A DNA stretch of 64,000 bases from Streptomyces kaniharaensis (GCF_009569385.1 NZ_WBOF01000001.1:4561001-4625000), one strand, 5' to 3'; positions 1-9,675 are shown, numbered from the stretch's first letter. Notes: generated by a model not told the origin, from the sequence alone. Numbers and translations are program-made.

Positions 1-91
1 TGGGCCGACGGGACTGGCTCTGCTCCCGGGGTGTGGGAACGCCGGACGACGGCGCGCCGAGGTGGGGAGCCGCGGCGCCGCTGACTGGTGG

Positions 92-126
92 GTAACAAGT
101 TACTGGCACCCTGTGCCACTCGTAAA
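92..126 (-). promoter_or_regulatory. Leftward promoter with overlapping operator-like palindrome
   Basis: On the minus strand a -35-like TTTACG (126-121) and a -10-like TAACTT (102-97) lie 18 bases apart and point out of the left edge. The perfect inverted repeat GTAAC-AA-GTTAC (92-103) covers the -10. A second palindrome, GACACC-G-GGTGTC, lies at 127-139. The arrangement suits repression of the gene beyond the edge by the TetR-type protein encoded next door. The promoter is read by eye, and the regulator-site link is inferred. Confidence 0.4.
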
Positions 127-192
127 GACACCGGGTGTCATGAATTCCGGCGAGTTCGAGTGCCGGTCGAGAGGTGTCGAAGGGGTACGAAA

Positions 193-224
193 AGGGCCCG
201 CGCCGATTCCTCGGCGCGGGCCCT
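193..224 (-). terminator. Rho-independent terminator of the TetR-type gene
   Basis: A perfect 14-bp inverted repeat (193-206 with 211-224) with a four-base loop lies just beyond the stop codon of the leftward regulator gene. Reading leftward it is followed by a run of four T. This is a strong intrinsic terminator. Confidence 0.85.
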
Positions 225-256
225 CGATACCGCTTCGACCTGCGAAAATACGGCCG

Positions 257-1174
257 TCAGGCTGGTTGGGAGCCGCTCAGCGCGGCCCGGATGCTGTCCA
301 CCACCACGTCCAGCGGAGCGTCCGTCCGGGCGACTGTGATGAGCACCTCACCTCCGGGGGTGGCACTCAGTGCGCTCGCCGCCACAGCCTCATCGGTGCC
401 CCCACTGGCACCGGGTGCCACCAGGGGCCCCCGGCGCCTGGCACCCGGCGCGCTGGACGCCCAGAACGTCCGCCGGATCACCTCGAAGGAGTGGTCCAGC
501 TGCGCCTCCACGTCCCCCCGGCCACCGGCCCGCAGCCAGCGCCGCAGCACGTGGTTGTGCGCCGCCACCACGGCCGCCGCCGACACCTCGGCCAGCATCG
601 AGTCGTCCTCGCTGCCGCGCTGCCAGCCCGAGGGGATCTCCTCGCCGGTGTCGAACCGGCCCAGCAGGTACCGGGTGAACAGCCGCTCGTACCGGGCCAC
701 CACGGCGATCTCCCGCTCGCGCAGCGCCGGGACCTGGCGGATCAGCTGGTACCGCGCGACCGACACCCCGGGGGTGGAGGCGTACATCCGCAGCACCTCC
801 TTGATGCCCCGGCAGACCACGTCCAGCGGGTGCTCCTCGGGCTCGGCGCTGGCCAGCAGGTCGGCCACCCGGACGAGCGTGTCGTCGTGGTCCGGGAAGA
901 TCGCCTCCTCCTTCGACCGGAAGTACCGGAAGAAGGTGCGCCGGGCCACCCCGGCCGCCGCCGCGATCTGGTCGACCGTGGTCTCCTCGTAGCCCTGCGA
1001 GGCGAACAGGTCCATCGCGGCCGTGGCCAGGTCCTGGCGCATCTGCTGGCGCTGCGCCGCGGCCCGGCGGCTGCCCGGCCCGCCGTCCGGCCCGGTGCCC
1101 CCGGCCGACGCCGGCCGGTCGGCGCCGCGCGGTACGGCGGTGTGCTGCGGGGTGGCTGACTGAACCCGATCCAT
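257..1174 (-). CDS. TetR/AcrR family transcriptional regulator
   Basis: A 305-residue DNA-binding protein. Residues 1-40 are a disordered tail. The TetR N-terminal helix-turn-helix spans about 45-95, with the family core 'TTVDQIAAAAGVARRTFFRYF' region at about 65-84. The C-terminal part is helical and probably binds an acyl ligand. The open frame runs further upstream, but the ATG at 1174 is preferred because a -10 box (TAGCGT) ends seven bases before it, the layout of a leaderless actinomycete mRNA. It lies 194 bases downstream of, and in the same direction as, a 3-hydroxyacyl-CoA dehydrogenase. In streptomycetes such pairs often sit beside crotonyl-CoA reductase genes, so a role in acyl-CoA or ethylmalonyl-CoA metabolism is plausible but not shown. 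About 70 C-terminal residues look unconserved. Confidence 0.9.
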   Translation of the reverse strand: MDRVQSATPQHTAVPRGADRPASAGGTGPDGGPGSRRAAAQRQQMRQDLATAAMDLFASQGYEETTVDQIAAAAGVARRTFFRYFRSKEEAIFPDHDDTLVRVADLLASAEPEEHPLDVVCRGIKEVLRMYASTPGVSVARYQLIRQVPALREREIAVVARYERLFTRYLLGRFDTGEEIPSGWQRGSEDDSMLAEVSAAAVVAAHNHVLRRWLRAGGRGDVEAQLDHSFEVIRRTFWASSAPGARRRGPLVAPGASGGTDEAVAASALSATPGGEVLITVARTDAPLDVVVDSIRAALSGSQPA

Positions 1175-1181
1175 GTCCGGA

Positions 1182-1187
1182 ACGCTA
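1182..1187 (-). promoter_or_regulatory. -10 box of leaderless TetR-type gene
   Basis: Minus-strand TAGCGT followed by seven bases and then ATG. This would place transcription start on or next to the A of the start codon. No convincing -35 is visible. It gives the regulator its own promoter in addition to read-through from the dehydrogenase gene. Confidence 0.5.
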
Positions 1188-1368
1188 CACGGCCCCGGCG
1201 GCGTGCCGGCCGCCCTTCCCCGGCGGACCGGCGCGACCGGGCCGGTCACGGCCGGTCTGGGCCAGTGGGCGGTCCCCGCCCCGGGGCTCCAGGCGGTCCT
1301 CGGCTGGCCTGCGGCGATCCCGGCCGGCGCCGCTCCACGCGGAGCGGCGCCCCCGGTCGGCGACGTGG

Positions 1369-3144
1369 TCACCGGCGCGCGTGGTCGCGGAACCCGCGGC
1401 CGGTCTTGCGGCCCAGGCAGCCGGCCGCGACGAGGTGCTCCAGCAGCGGCGCGGCGGCCAGGCCCGGCTCGCGGAACTCCTGGTGCAGCACCTGCTCGAT
1501 GGTCAGCGAGACGTCCAGGCCGACCACGTCCAGCAGCTCGAACGGGCCCATCGGGTAGCCGCAGCCGAGCTTCATCGCGGTGTCGATGTCGTCCACCGTC
1601 GCGTAGTGCTCCTGGAGCATCCGCACCGCGTCGTTCAGGTAGGGGAAGAGCAGCGCGTTGACGATGAAGCCGGCCCGGTCGCCGCACTCCACCGGGTGCT
1701 TGCGCACCTTGGCGCACAGCTCCAGGACGGTCGCGGTGACGTCCGGCGCGGTCAGCACGGTGGAGACCACCTCGACCAGCTTCATGGCCGGCGCCGGGTT
1801 GAAGAAGTGCATGCCGACCACGTCCCGCGGCCGCGAGGTGGCGGTCGCACAGCTGATCACCGGCAGCGAGGAGGTGGTGGTGGCGAGCACCGCACCCGGC
1901 TTGACGATCTTGTCCAGGGTGGCGAACAGCTCCCGCTTGACCGCCAGGTCCTCGGCCACCGCCTCGACCACCAGGTCGACCTCGGCCAGCTCGGTGTACT
2001 GGCCGACCGGCGTCACCAGGGCCAGCGTGGCGTCCCGCTGCTCCTCGGACATCCGGCCCTTGGCGACCGAGCGATCCAGCGACTTCGCCAGCTGCGCCTT
2101 GGCCTTCTCCGCCTTCTCCTGGCTGCGGGCGGCCAGCAGCACCGGGTGGCCGGACTTGGCGAACACCTCGGCGATGCCGGTCGCCATCGTGCCCGAGCCG
2201 CAGACGCCGACCGTCCGCACCTCGCGGCCCGCCACCTTGGGCTGCGCCGGCCCGGTGGCCGCGTCGACGGCCTTGGACGAGCCGGGCGCCTCGTAGGTGT
2301 AGAAGCCGCGGCCGGACTTGCGGCCCAGCAGCCCGGCCGAGACCAGCTGGCCGAGGATCGGCGCGGGCGCGTGCAGCCGGTCCTTGGACTGCTCGTACAT
2401 CGCCTCCAAGACGGTCCGCGCGGTGTCCACGCCGATCAGGTCGAGCAGCGCCAGCGGGCCCATCGGCAGGCCACAGCCGAGCCGCATCGCGGCGTCGATG
2501 TCCTCGCGGGAGGCGTACTTGGACTCGTACATCGCCGCGGCCTGGTTCAGGTACGCGAACAGCAGGCCGTTCACCACGAACCCGGCCCGGTCGCCGGCCG
2601 CGACCGGCTCCTTGCCGAGGTCCCGGGCGAGCGCGGCGGCGTCCACCGCCACCTGCGGGGCGGTCAGCACGGTGCGGACCACCTCGACCAGCTTCATGGT
2701 GTGCACCGGGTTGAAGAAGTGCAGGCCGAGCACGCGGTCCGGGCGGGCGGTGGCGGCGGCGATCCGGGTCACCGAGAGCGCGGTGGTGCCGGTGGCCAGC
2801 ACCGTCTCCGGGGGGCAGATCCGGTCGAGCTCGGCGAAGATCTCCCGCTTCAGCTCCAGCTGCTCGGGCACCTCCTCGATCACCAGGTCGGCCCCGGCGG
2901 CGGCCGGCAGCTCGTGGCCGACCGAGATCAGCGCGAGCAGCGCGGCGCGCTCCTCGGCGGTGATCCGCTCCCGGTCGACGGCGTGCGCGGTGGCCTCCTC
3001 GATCCGGGCCAGCGCCCGGGCGGCCGAGTCCTCGGTGGCCTCGATGCCGATCACCCGGCGGCCGCTCTTGGCGACCGCCACGGCGACACCGGCACCCATC
3101 GTGCCGAGGCCGACCACGGCGACCGTGGGGAAGGGACGCTCCAT
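1369..3144 (-). CDS. Duplicated 3-hydroxyacyl-CoA (3-hydroxybutyryl-CoA) dehydrogenase
   Basis: A 591-residue NAD(P)-dependent oxidoreductase expected to interconvert 3-hydroxybutyryl-CoA and acetoacetyl-CoA. It holds two complete copies of the 3HCDH fold in tandem. Copy one has the dinucleotide motif GLGTMGAG at residues 12-19 and HFFNP at 142-146. Copy two has GSGTMATG from about residue 316 and a second HFFNP. Each has its own C-terminal helical domain ending in GRKSGRGF or GRKTGRGF. Ordinary enzymes of this family have about 285 residues, so this is a fused duplicate, a form known in actinobacteria. The start has a purine-rich ribosome site (AGGACAG). It is followed by the TetR-type gene. 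Whether both halves are catalytic cannot be read from sequence alone, though both keep the main motifs. Confidence 0.93.
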   Translation of the reverse strand: MERPFPTVAVVGLGTMGAGVAVAVAKSGRRVIGIEATEDSAARALARIEEATAHAVDRERITAEERAALLALISVGHELPAAAGADLVIEEVPEQLELKREIFAELDRICPPETVLATGTTALSVTRIAAATARPDRVLGLHFFNPVHTMKLVEVVRTVLTAPQVAVDAAALARDLGKEPVAAGDRAGFVVNGLLFAYLNQAAAMYESKYASREDIDAAMRLGCGLPMGPLALLDLIGVDTARTVLEAMYEQSKDRLHAPAPILGQLVSAGLLGRKSGRGFYTYEAPGSSKAVDAATGPAQPKVAGREVRTVGVCGSGTMATGIAEVFAKSGHPVLLAARSQEKAEKAKAQLAKSLDRSVAKGRMSEEQRDATLALVTPVGQYTELAEVDLVVEAVAEDLAVKRELFATLDKIVKPGAVLATTTSSLPVISCATATSRPRDVVGMHFFNPAPAMKLVEVVSTVLTAPDVTATVLELCAKVRKHPVECGDRAGFIVNALLFPYLNDAVRMLQEHYATVDDIDTAMKLGCGYPMGPFELLDVVGLDVSLTIEQVLHQEFREPGLAAAPLLEHLVAAGCLGRKTGRGFRDHARR

Positions 3145-3615
3145 CTGTCCTGACTCCTAGTCATGAGGGGCCGCGCGCGCTCCGGCGGGCACGCCGCCGC
3201 GCCCGTACGCATGCCGGGGGCGGCCGCCGCCGGAGGAGGGTCCGCGCGCGGGGGCTGGGGAGGTGACGGTTACGGCCCACCGGCGCAGCGGCCGGTCCGC
3301 TCCGGCCGAACTGCGGGTGTGCCGTGGTGCTCAGGCGCTCGAGGTGAAAGGAAGCGACGCTGATACGAGGAGAGAATCCGGCCGCCGCGGTTGGCGGCAC
3401 CGGCCGGTGAAAGACGCACCCGGTACCCGTCGGTGCGGCTCCCGAAGCCCGACGGCGGTGCGTGCGGCCACTGTAGCGAAGCTACTGCCGAGTAGGAAGA
3501 GGGGCGGCCGCGAAGAGTGCGGCCGCCCCGAACGGGTGAACGGGGGCACGGGCGTCCGTTCCCATCACTCGATAGGGGAGTTACGCGGACCCGGCGCGCG
3601 GGGCAGCATGAAGAC
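3145..3615. other. Divergent intergenic region between dehydrogenase and GS-like gene
   Basis: A 471-base stretch without a credible gene; the open frames here are GC-rich shadows. It carries the hairpin at 3501-3529, the short dyad GTAGC-GAA-GCTAC at 3473-3485, and a possible -10 (TAGGGG, 3572-3577) for the rightward gene. A three-codon frame ATG AAG ACA TGA (3608-3619) overlaps the chosen start at 3616. Confidence 0.5.
3501..3529. terminator. Perfect 11-bp hairpin in leader region
   Basis: GGGGCGGCCGC (3501-3511) is an exact inverted repeat of 3519-3529, with a seven-base loop. It lies upstream of the GS-like gene, without a T-run on either side. It may insulate the gene from upstream transcription or form part of its leader. 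Confidence 0.45.
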
Positions 3616-5070
3616 ATGAGCATCGGAACCGTCACCGCCGACTCCGCCGCGGGCGCGTCCTCCTCCGGTCCCACCGGAGGCCTCGACGGCCACCTCGCCG
3701 CCGTCGCGCTGCCCCCGCGCGCCGAGCGCGCCGAACGAGCCGAGGCCGCCGCCGACCGGCTGCGCACGGCCGGCGTCGAGGCGGTGGCCGTCACCTGGGT
3801 GGACAACGCGGGCATCGCCCGGGTCAAGGCCGTCCCGCTGAGCGGCCTGGTGCGTGCGGCCCAGTGGGGCATCGGCGCCGCACCCTGCTTCGACGTGTTC
3901 CTCGCCGACGACGCGATGACCACCAGTCCGGTGATCGGCGGCCCCACCGGGGACCTGCGGCTCTACCCGGACGTCGACCGGGCCGTCCCGCTGGCCGCCC
4001 AGCCCGGCTGGGCCTGGGCCCCCGGGGACCGCCACACCCAGGAGGGCGCCCCGCACCCCGGCTGCCAGCGGCTGTTCGCCCGCCGCATGGCGGCCGCCGC
4101 GGCCGCGCGCGGGCTCGGCCTCAAGGCCGGCATCGAGATCGAGTGGGTGGTCGCCCTCGCCGGGGCGCCGCAGGACGAACCGCAGTACCCCACGCACGGC
4201 CCGGCGTACGGGATGCACCGGCTCACCGACCTGTCCGACTACCTGCGGGACGTCCTGCGCGCCCTCGGCGAGCAGGGGCTGAACGTCCTGCAGATCCACC
4301 CCGAGTACTCCCCGGGCCAGTTCGAGGTCTCGCTCGCCCCCGAGGACCTGGTCGGCGCCGCCGACACCTCCGTCCTGGTCCGGCACACCATCCGGGCGGT
4401 CTCCGCCCGGTACGGCCTGCGGGTCTCGTTCGCCCCCGTGGTCGAGGCCGGCACGGTCGGCAACGGCGGCCACCTCCACCTGAGCCTCTGGCGGGACGGG
4501 CAGAACCTCGGCCGCGGCGGCTCCGGCCCGCACGGTCTGACCGCCGAGGCCGAGGGCTTCCTCTCCGGGGTGCTCGGCGCGATGCCCGAGCTGCTGGTGC
4601 TCGGCTGCTCCAGCCCGGCCGGCTACCTGCGGCTGGTGCCCTCGCGCTGGGCCGGCGCCTACCAGTGCTGGGGCCTGGAGAACCGGGAGGCGGCCCTGCG
4701 CCTGGTGACCGGCTCGACGGGAGAGCGGTCCGCCACCGCCAACGCCGAGATCAAGTGCTTCGACGCCAGTGCCAACCCCTACCTCGCGGTCGGCGCCGTG
4801 GTCGCCACCGGCCTCGCCGGGCTGGACCAACGGCTCGCCCTGCCACCGGAGTTCACCGGCGACCCGGCCGCCGCCGCACCCGGCACGGTGCCCCGGCTGC
4901 CGGCGGGCCCGGCCGAGGCGCTGGCCGCGTACGAGCACTCGGCGGTGCTCCGCGAGGCGCTCGGCGAGCCGCTGTACCAGGCGGTGCTGGCGGTCCGCCG
5001 GGCCGAGGCCGAGCAGTACGCCGACGCCACCCCCGAGCAGCTGGTCGCGGCCACCCGCTGGCGGTTCTGA
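3616..5070 (+). CDS. Glutamine synthetase family protein (GS-like ligase)
   Basis: A 484-residue ATP-dependent ligase of the glutamine synthetase superfamily, probably cytoplasmic. The beta-grasp domain covers about residues 45-130. The catalytic domain carries GNGGHLHLSLW, the counterpart of the substrate-binding NGxGxHxHxS loop, and a C-terminal EIKCFDASANPYLA segment matching the conserved acidic-Asn-Pro region. Divergence from housekeeping GlnA suggests a different amine acceptor (polyamine, ethanolamine or another gamma-glutamylation), which is inference. Start 3616 is chosen because the upstream codons look non-coding; the ATG at 3608 is out of frame. The stop is three bases before an amidohydrolase gene, and such pairs resemble the two halves of fungal FluG. 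Confidence 0.88.
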   Translation: MSIGTVTADSAAGASSSGPTGGLDGHLAAVALPPRAERAERAEAAADRLRTAGVEAVAVTWVDNAGIARVKAVPLSGLVRAAQWGIGAAPCFDVFLADDAMTTSPVIGGPTGDLRLYPDVDRAVPLAAQPGWAWAPGDRHTQEGAPHPGCQRLFARRMAAAAAARGLGLKAGIEIEWVVALAGAPQDEPQYPTHGPAYGMHRLTDLSDYLRDVLRALGEQGLNVLQIHPEYSPGQFEVSLAPEDLVGAADTSVLVRHTIRAVSARYGLRVSFAPVVEAGTVGNGGHLHLSLWRDGQNLGRGGSGPHGLTAEAEGFLSGVLGAMPELLVLGCSSPAGYLRLVPSRWAGAYQCWGLENREAALRLVTGSTGERSATANAEIKCFDASANPYLAVGAVVATGLAGLDQRLALPPEFTGDPAAAAPGTVPRLPAGPAEALAAYEHSAVLREALGEPLYQAVLAVRRAEAEQYADATPEQLVAATRWRF

Positions 5071-5073
5071 CCG

Positions 5074-6192
5074 GTGCCGCCGCTGGACGTTCCCGCGCTC
5101 GTCGACCACCACTGCCACAGCGTGGTCGCGGCCGACCTCGCGGACGACGCCCTGGCCGGGCTGCTCACCGAGTCCGACCGGCCGCCCGCGCCCGGCACCT
5201 CGCCGTTCGACAGCGCGCTCGGCCTGGCCGTCCGGCGCTGGTGCCCGCCCGCACTCGGCCTGCCGGTGCACGCCCCGGCCGCCGACTACCTGGCGCGGCG
5301 GCGCGAGCTGGGCGCCGCCGAGGCCACCCGCCGGCTGCTGGCCGCCGCCGCGCTGGACACCTGCCTGGTGGACACCGGGCTGACCGCCGCGGCGGGCCGT
5401 CCGCTGCTCCCGCTCACCGAGTTCGCCGAGGCCGCCGGGGCCCGGGTGCGCGAGGTGGTGCGGCTGGAGTCGGTCGCCGAGGCGGTGCCGGCGACGGCCG
5501 GGGACTGGCCGCGGGCCGTCCGCGAGGCGCTGGCGGGGGCCGCCGCCGGGGCCGTCGCGGTCAAGTCGGTGCTCGCCTACCGGCACGGCCTGGCCGTCCC
5601 GCCCGAACGGCCCGCGACGGCGGCCGTGGTGGCCGCGGCCGGGGCATGGCTGCGTTCCGGGCACGGCCGGCTGACCGACCCGGTCCTGCTGCACCACCTG
5701 CTCTGGACCGCCGTGGACGTGTGCGCCGAGCTGGGCCTGCCGCTCCAACTCCACACCGGTTTCGGCGATCCGGACCTCACCCTGCACCTGGCGGACCCGT
5801 CGCTGCTCACCGGCTTCGTCCGGGCGGCCGAGCCGAGCGTTGTCCCGCTGGTGCTGCTGCACGGCTACCCCTACCACCGGCAGGCCGCCTGGCTGGCGCA
5901 GGCCTTCCCGACCGTGTACACCGACCTCGGGCTGACCGCCTCCTACACCGGGCCCCGGGTGGCCGAGGTGCTCGGCGAGATGCTGGAGCTGGCGCCGTTC
6001 GGCAAACTCCTGTTCTCCACCGACGCGTACGGGCTGCCCGAGCTGTACCTGGTGGGCTCGGCTCAGTTCCGACACGGAATAGGCGAGTTGCTCACACGCT
6101 GGCGGGCGGTCGGCGCCTGTTCGGAGGCGGACGCCGAGCGGGTGGTGCGGCTGGTCGCCGCGGACAACGCACGTCGGCTGTACGCGCTTTAG
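5074..6192 (+). CDS. Amidohydrolase family protein (FluG N-domain-like)
   Basis: A 372-residue metal-dependent hydrolase of the TIM-barrel amidohydrolase superfamily. Visible metal and active-site elements are HHCH near the N-terminus (about residue 12), a central Lys (VKSVLAYR), LQLHTGFGD, LLHGYPYH, and the late Asp in STDAYG. The GTG start follows the GS-like stop by three bases, so the two are translationally coupled. In fungal FluG and some bacterial proteins these domains are fused in the order amidohydrolase-ligase; here they are separate genes in the reverse order. A joint role in releasing or forming gamma-glutamyl or related amide bonds is likely, but the substrate is unknown. Confidence 0.87.
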   Translation: MPPLDVPALVDHHCHSVVAADLADDALAGLLTESDRPPAPGTSPFDSALGLAVRRWCPPALGLPVHAPAADYLARRRELGAAEATRRLLAAAALDTCLVDTGLTAAAGRPLLPLTEFAEAAGARVREVVRLESVAEAVPATAGDWPRAVREALAGAAAGAVAVKSVLAYRHGLAVPPERPATAAVVAAAGAWLRSGHGRLTDPVLLHHLLWTAVDVCAELGLPLQLHTGFGDPDLTLHLADPSLLTGFVRAAEPSVVPLVLLHGYPYHRQAAWLAQAFPTVYTDLGLTASYTGPRVAEVLGEMLELAPFGKLLFSTDAYGLPELYLVGSAQFRHGIGELLTRWRAVGACSEADAERVVRLVAADNARRLYAL

Positions 6193-6435
6193 AGTGCCCC
6201 TGCGGCGCCTGACGCCGTGCCAGTGCGACCCTGGCGCATGGCGGGCCATCACTTTTTAACAATATGACGTGCTGTTTGCCTTGTTAATCCGCAGTCGTCA
6301 GGCCTCTGTTGCCAATCTGGTTGTGACGATTGGATGACTACCTCTTGCGCATATCAACGCATATTCATTAGCGTCCCGATCATTCCATCGCACCTGCCAA
6401 CGCAGCTGCATGACGACGCGGGAGGGCCAACCCCT
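6193..6435. other. AT-richer promoter region of the subtilisin gene
   Basis: This 243-base gap is distinctly less GC-rich than its surroundings (for example TTTTTAACAATATG near 6254). It includes a direct repeat at 6348-6367. It probably holds the protease promoter and operators; no single -35/-10 pair stands out. Confidence 0.45.
6348..6367 (+). repeat. 10-bp direct repeat upstream of protease
   Basis: CGCATATCAA (6348-6357) is followed directly by CGCATATTCA (6358-6367). Two copies one helical turn apart are typical of a site for a protein binding one DNA face. It lies about 70-90 bases before the protease start. Confidence 0.5.
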
Positions 6436-7926
<1,491 letters not shown>

Positions 7927-7957
7927 CGCGCTGACCGCGGCGACACCTGAACACTGA

Positions 7958-7992
7958 GCCGGGGAGCGGGCCCTTTGGTCCCGCTCCCCGGC
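7958..7992 (+). terminator. Rho-independent terminator
   Basis: Perfect 13-bp inverted repeat (7958-7970 with 7980-7992) followed by GTTCTTT, 31 bases after the protease stop. It also lies beyond the end of the convergent HipA-like gene and may serve both. Confidence 0.88.
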
Positions 7993-8036
7993 CGTTCTTT
8001 AGGCACCCGTGCCCACGGTCGGACAGACCCCGGCAC

Positions 8037-8930
8037 TCACTCGAAACGGTGCTCCCACACCGTCTCGACGGACGGCTTGCCGTGCAGGTCCGGGACCTCC
8101 TGGAGCCAGGCAGGCCGTCCGGCCCTGGTCCGCGCCGCCCGCCGCCGCTCCGCCTCGCGCAGCTGCTCGGGCGTGGCGAAGCCCTCCGGCAGCCACTGGG
8201 ACGAGAGCACCGCCCGCGCCGCCAGGTGGGTGACGTACGCGTGCCGCACCGCGTCCACCGAGTCGAAGCCGGGCTCGTCGGCCAGCCACTCGTCCGGGAC
8301 CAGCGCCAGTACCTCCTCCAGCAGCCCGACGGTGGCCAGCGGGCCGAGCTCCTCGTCGGCCAGCCGGACGTCCGGGGCGCAGCCGCCCAGCGCGTGCGCG
8401 CTGAGGTCGTACCGCTTGCCGACGGCCGCCTCGGCGGTTGCCCAGCGGTGGTGGAAGATCAGCGCGGCGCCGTTGTCGATCAGCCAGAGCCGCCCGTGCC
8501 AGACCACCAGGTTGGGGTTGTGCACGGTGCGGTCGACGTTGCCGGTGAGGGCGTCCAGCCAGACCACCCGTCCGGCCTCGGCGGAGTCCACCGGGGCCAG
8601 GCCGGGCCGGTAGTCCCGCGCGCCGGGCAGCAGGTCCATCCCGAGGTTGAGGCCACCGCTGGCCTTGAGCATGTCCTGGATCTCGGTGTCCGGCTCGTCC
8701 GCGGCGACCGCCGGGTCGAAGTCCACCAGCCGCAGCTCCGGGACGCGCAGGCCGAGCCGTCGGGCGAGTTCGCCGACGATCACCTCGGCGACCAGCGCCT
8801 TGCGGCCCTGCGCGGCGCCGGTGAACTTCACGACGTACGTGCCGAGGTCGTCCGTCTCCACGACGCCGGGCACCGAGCCGCCGGCCCGCAGGGGGTCGAC
8901 GTAGCGCACTGCTGTCACCTGTTCGAGCAC
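8037..8930 (-). CDS. HipA-like kinase domain protein
   Basis: A 297-residue protein resembling the HipA/PI-kinase-like fold. Motifs are a nucleotide-binding Lys segment (YVVKFTGAAQGRKALVAE), a catalytic loop with Asp and Asn (LTGNVDRTVHNPN, roughly residues 130-150) and a metal-binding DNG just after. The start is GTG at 8930: a minus-strand -10 box TAGGGT ends seven bases before it, as expected for a leaderless mRNA. An upstream ATG at 9026 would cross the divergent promoter region. Family members phosphorylate proteins such as glutamyl-tRNA synthetase. There is no HipB-like antitoxin beside it, so it is probably not a classical toxin module. Its target is unknown. Confidence 0.8.
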   Translation of the reverse strand: MLEQVTAVRYVDPLRAGGSVPGVVETDDLGTYVVKFTGAAQGRKALVAEVIVGELARRLGLRVPELRLVDFDPAVAADEPDTEIQDMLKASGGLNLGMDLLPGARDYRPGLAPVDSAEAGRVVWLDALTGNVDRTVHNPNLVVWHGRLWLIDNGAALIFHHRWATAEAAVGKRYDLSAHALGGCAPDVRLADEELGPLATVGLLEEVLALVPDEWLADEPGFDSVDAVRHAYVTHLAARAVLSSQWLPEGFATPEQLREAERRRAARTRAGRPAWLQEVPDLHGKPSVETVWEHRFE

Positions 8931-8937
8931 ACCGGCC

Positions 8938-8943
8938 ACCCTA
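8938..8943 (-). promoter_or_regulatory. -10 box of leaderless HipA-like gene
   Basis: Minus-strand TAGGGT, seven bases, then GTG at 8930. It fixes the start codon of the kinase-like gene. No clear -35 is seen. Confidence 0.55.
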
Positions 8944-9043
8944 CGGCCTGCCCGCCGGAGTGCGAGCCCCGGAAGGCCCGGAGCCGGGCGCTGTGGTTGG
9001 CTTGCCGCTGAGAACGGAACCACCACACGAGGAGAGCAAGGTC

Positions 9044-9484
9044 ATGGGACAGGTGCTGGCCACCACCGAGCGGGTCTACGACGCCGCCCCCGAGCGGGTG
9101 TACGAGGCGCTGGCCGACTACCAGGTGACCCGCCCGAAGCTGCTGCCCGCGCAGTACAGCGAGTACGAGGTCCGGGCCGGCGGCACCGGCGCCGGCACCC
9201 AGGTGCACTGGAGGCTCCAGGCCACCGAGAAGCGGGTGCGGGACTGCCTGTTCACCGTCTCCGCCCCGAAGCCCGACCAGCTGGTGGAGACGGACGCCAA
9301 CTCCAGCATGGTGATCACCTGGACCGTCGCCGCGGCCGGCGAGGGCCGGTCGAAGGTCACCGTCTCGGCGACCTGGCAGGGCGCGAGCGGCATCGGCGGT
9401 TTCTTCGAGCGCACCTTCGCCCCGAAGGGCCTGAACCGGATCCACGACCAGGTGCTCGCCAACCTGGCCGCCGAGGTTCGCTGA
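9044..9484 (+). CDS. SRPBCC family protein
   Basis: A 146-residue single-domain protein of the START/Bet v1-like (SRPBCC) fold. It has the N-terminal beta strand and helix pattern ('VYDAAPERVYEALADY'), central strands, and a long C-terminal helix (GLNRIHDQVLANLAAEV). This fold makes a hydrophobic pocket for lipids, polyketides or small aromatics. The start has a good ribosome site (GAGGAGAG, about 9029-9036). It is divergent from the HipA-like gene, with 113 bases between them. The ligand cannot be inferred. Confidence 0.85.
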   Translation: MGQVLATTERVYDAAPERVYEALADYQVTRPKLLPAQYSEYEVRAGGTGAGTQVHWRLQATEKRVRDCLFTVSAPKPDQLVETDANSSMVITWTVAAAGEGRSKVTVSATWQGASGIGGFFERTFAPKGLNRIHDQVLANLAAEVR

Positions 9485-9675
9485 GCCCGCGGTACCGTCC
9501 GGAAGTTCCGCGGTGATCCGGCCCTTTGATCCGGCCGTTCCATCCGGCCGGAATCCAGCCGGTAATTCGCTTGGCGATTCGAGGAGTTCGCCCACCCGTA
9601 CGAGCCACGAGCCGTACGGGTGGACGGGCCGCCACCTGTGGGTGACGGGGGCGGCCCGGTGCGGGGGAGCGAGCC

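Noticed and set aside
3565..6252. 895-residue minus-strand open frame
   Set aside because: It lies antisense to the GS-like and amidohydrolase genes, is rich in Gly/Arg/Pro/His, and has no domain. It is a GC-skew shadow.
8037..8930. HipBA toxin-antitoxin module
   Set aside because: No HipB-like gene lies upstream or downstream.
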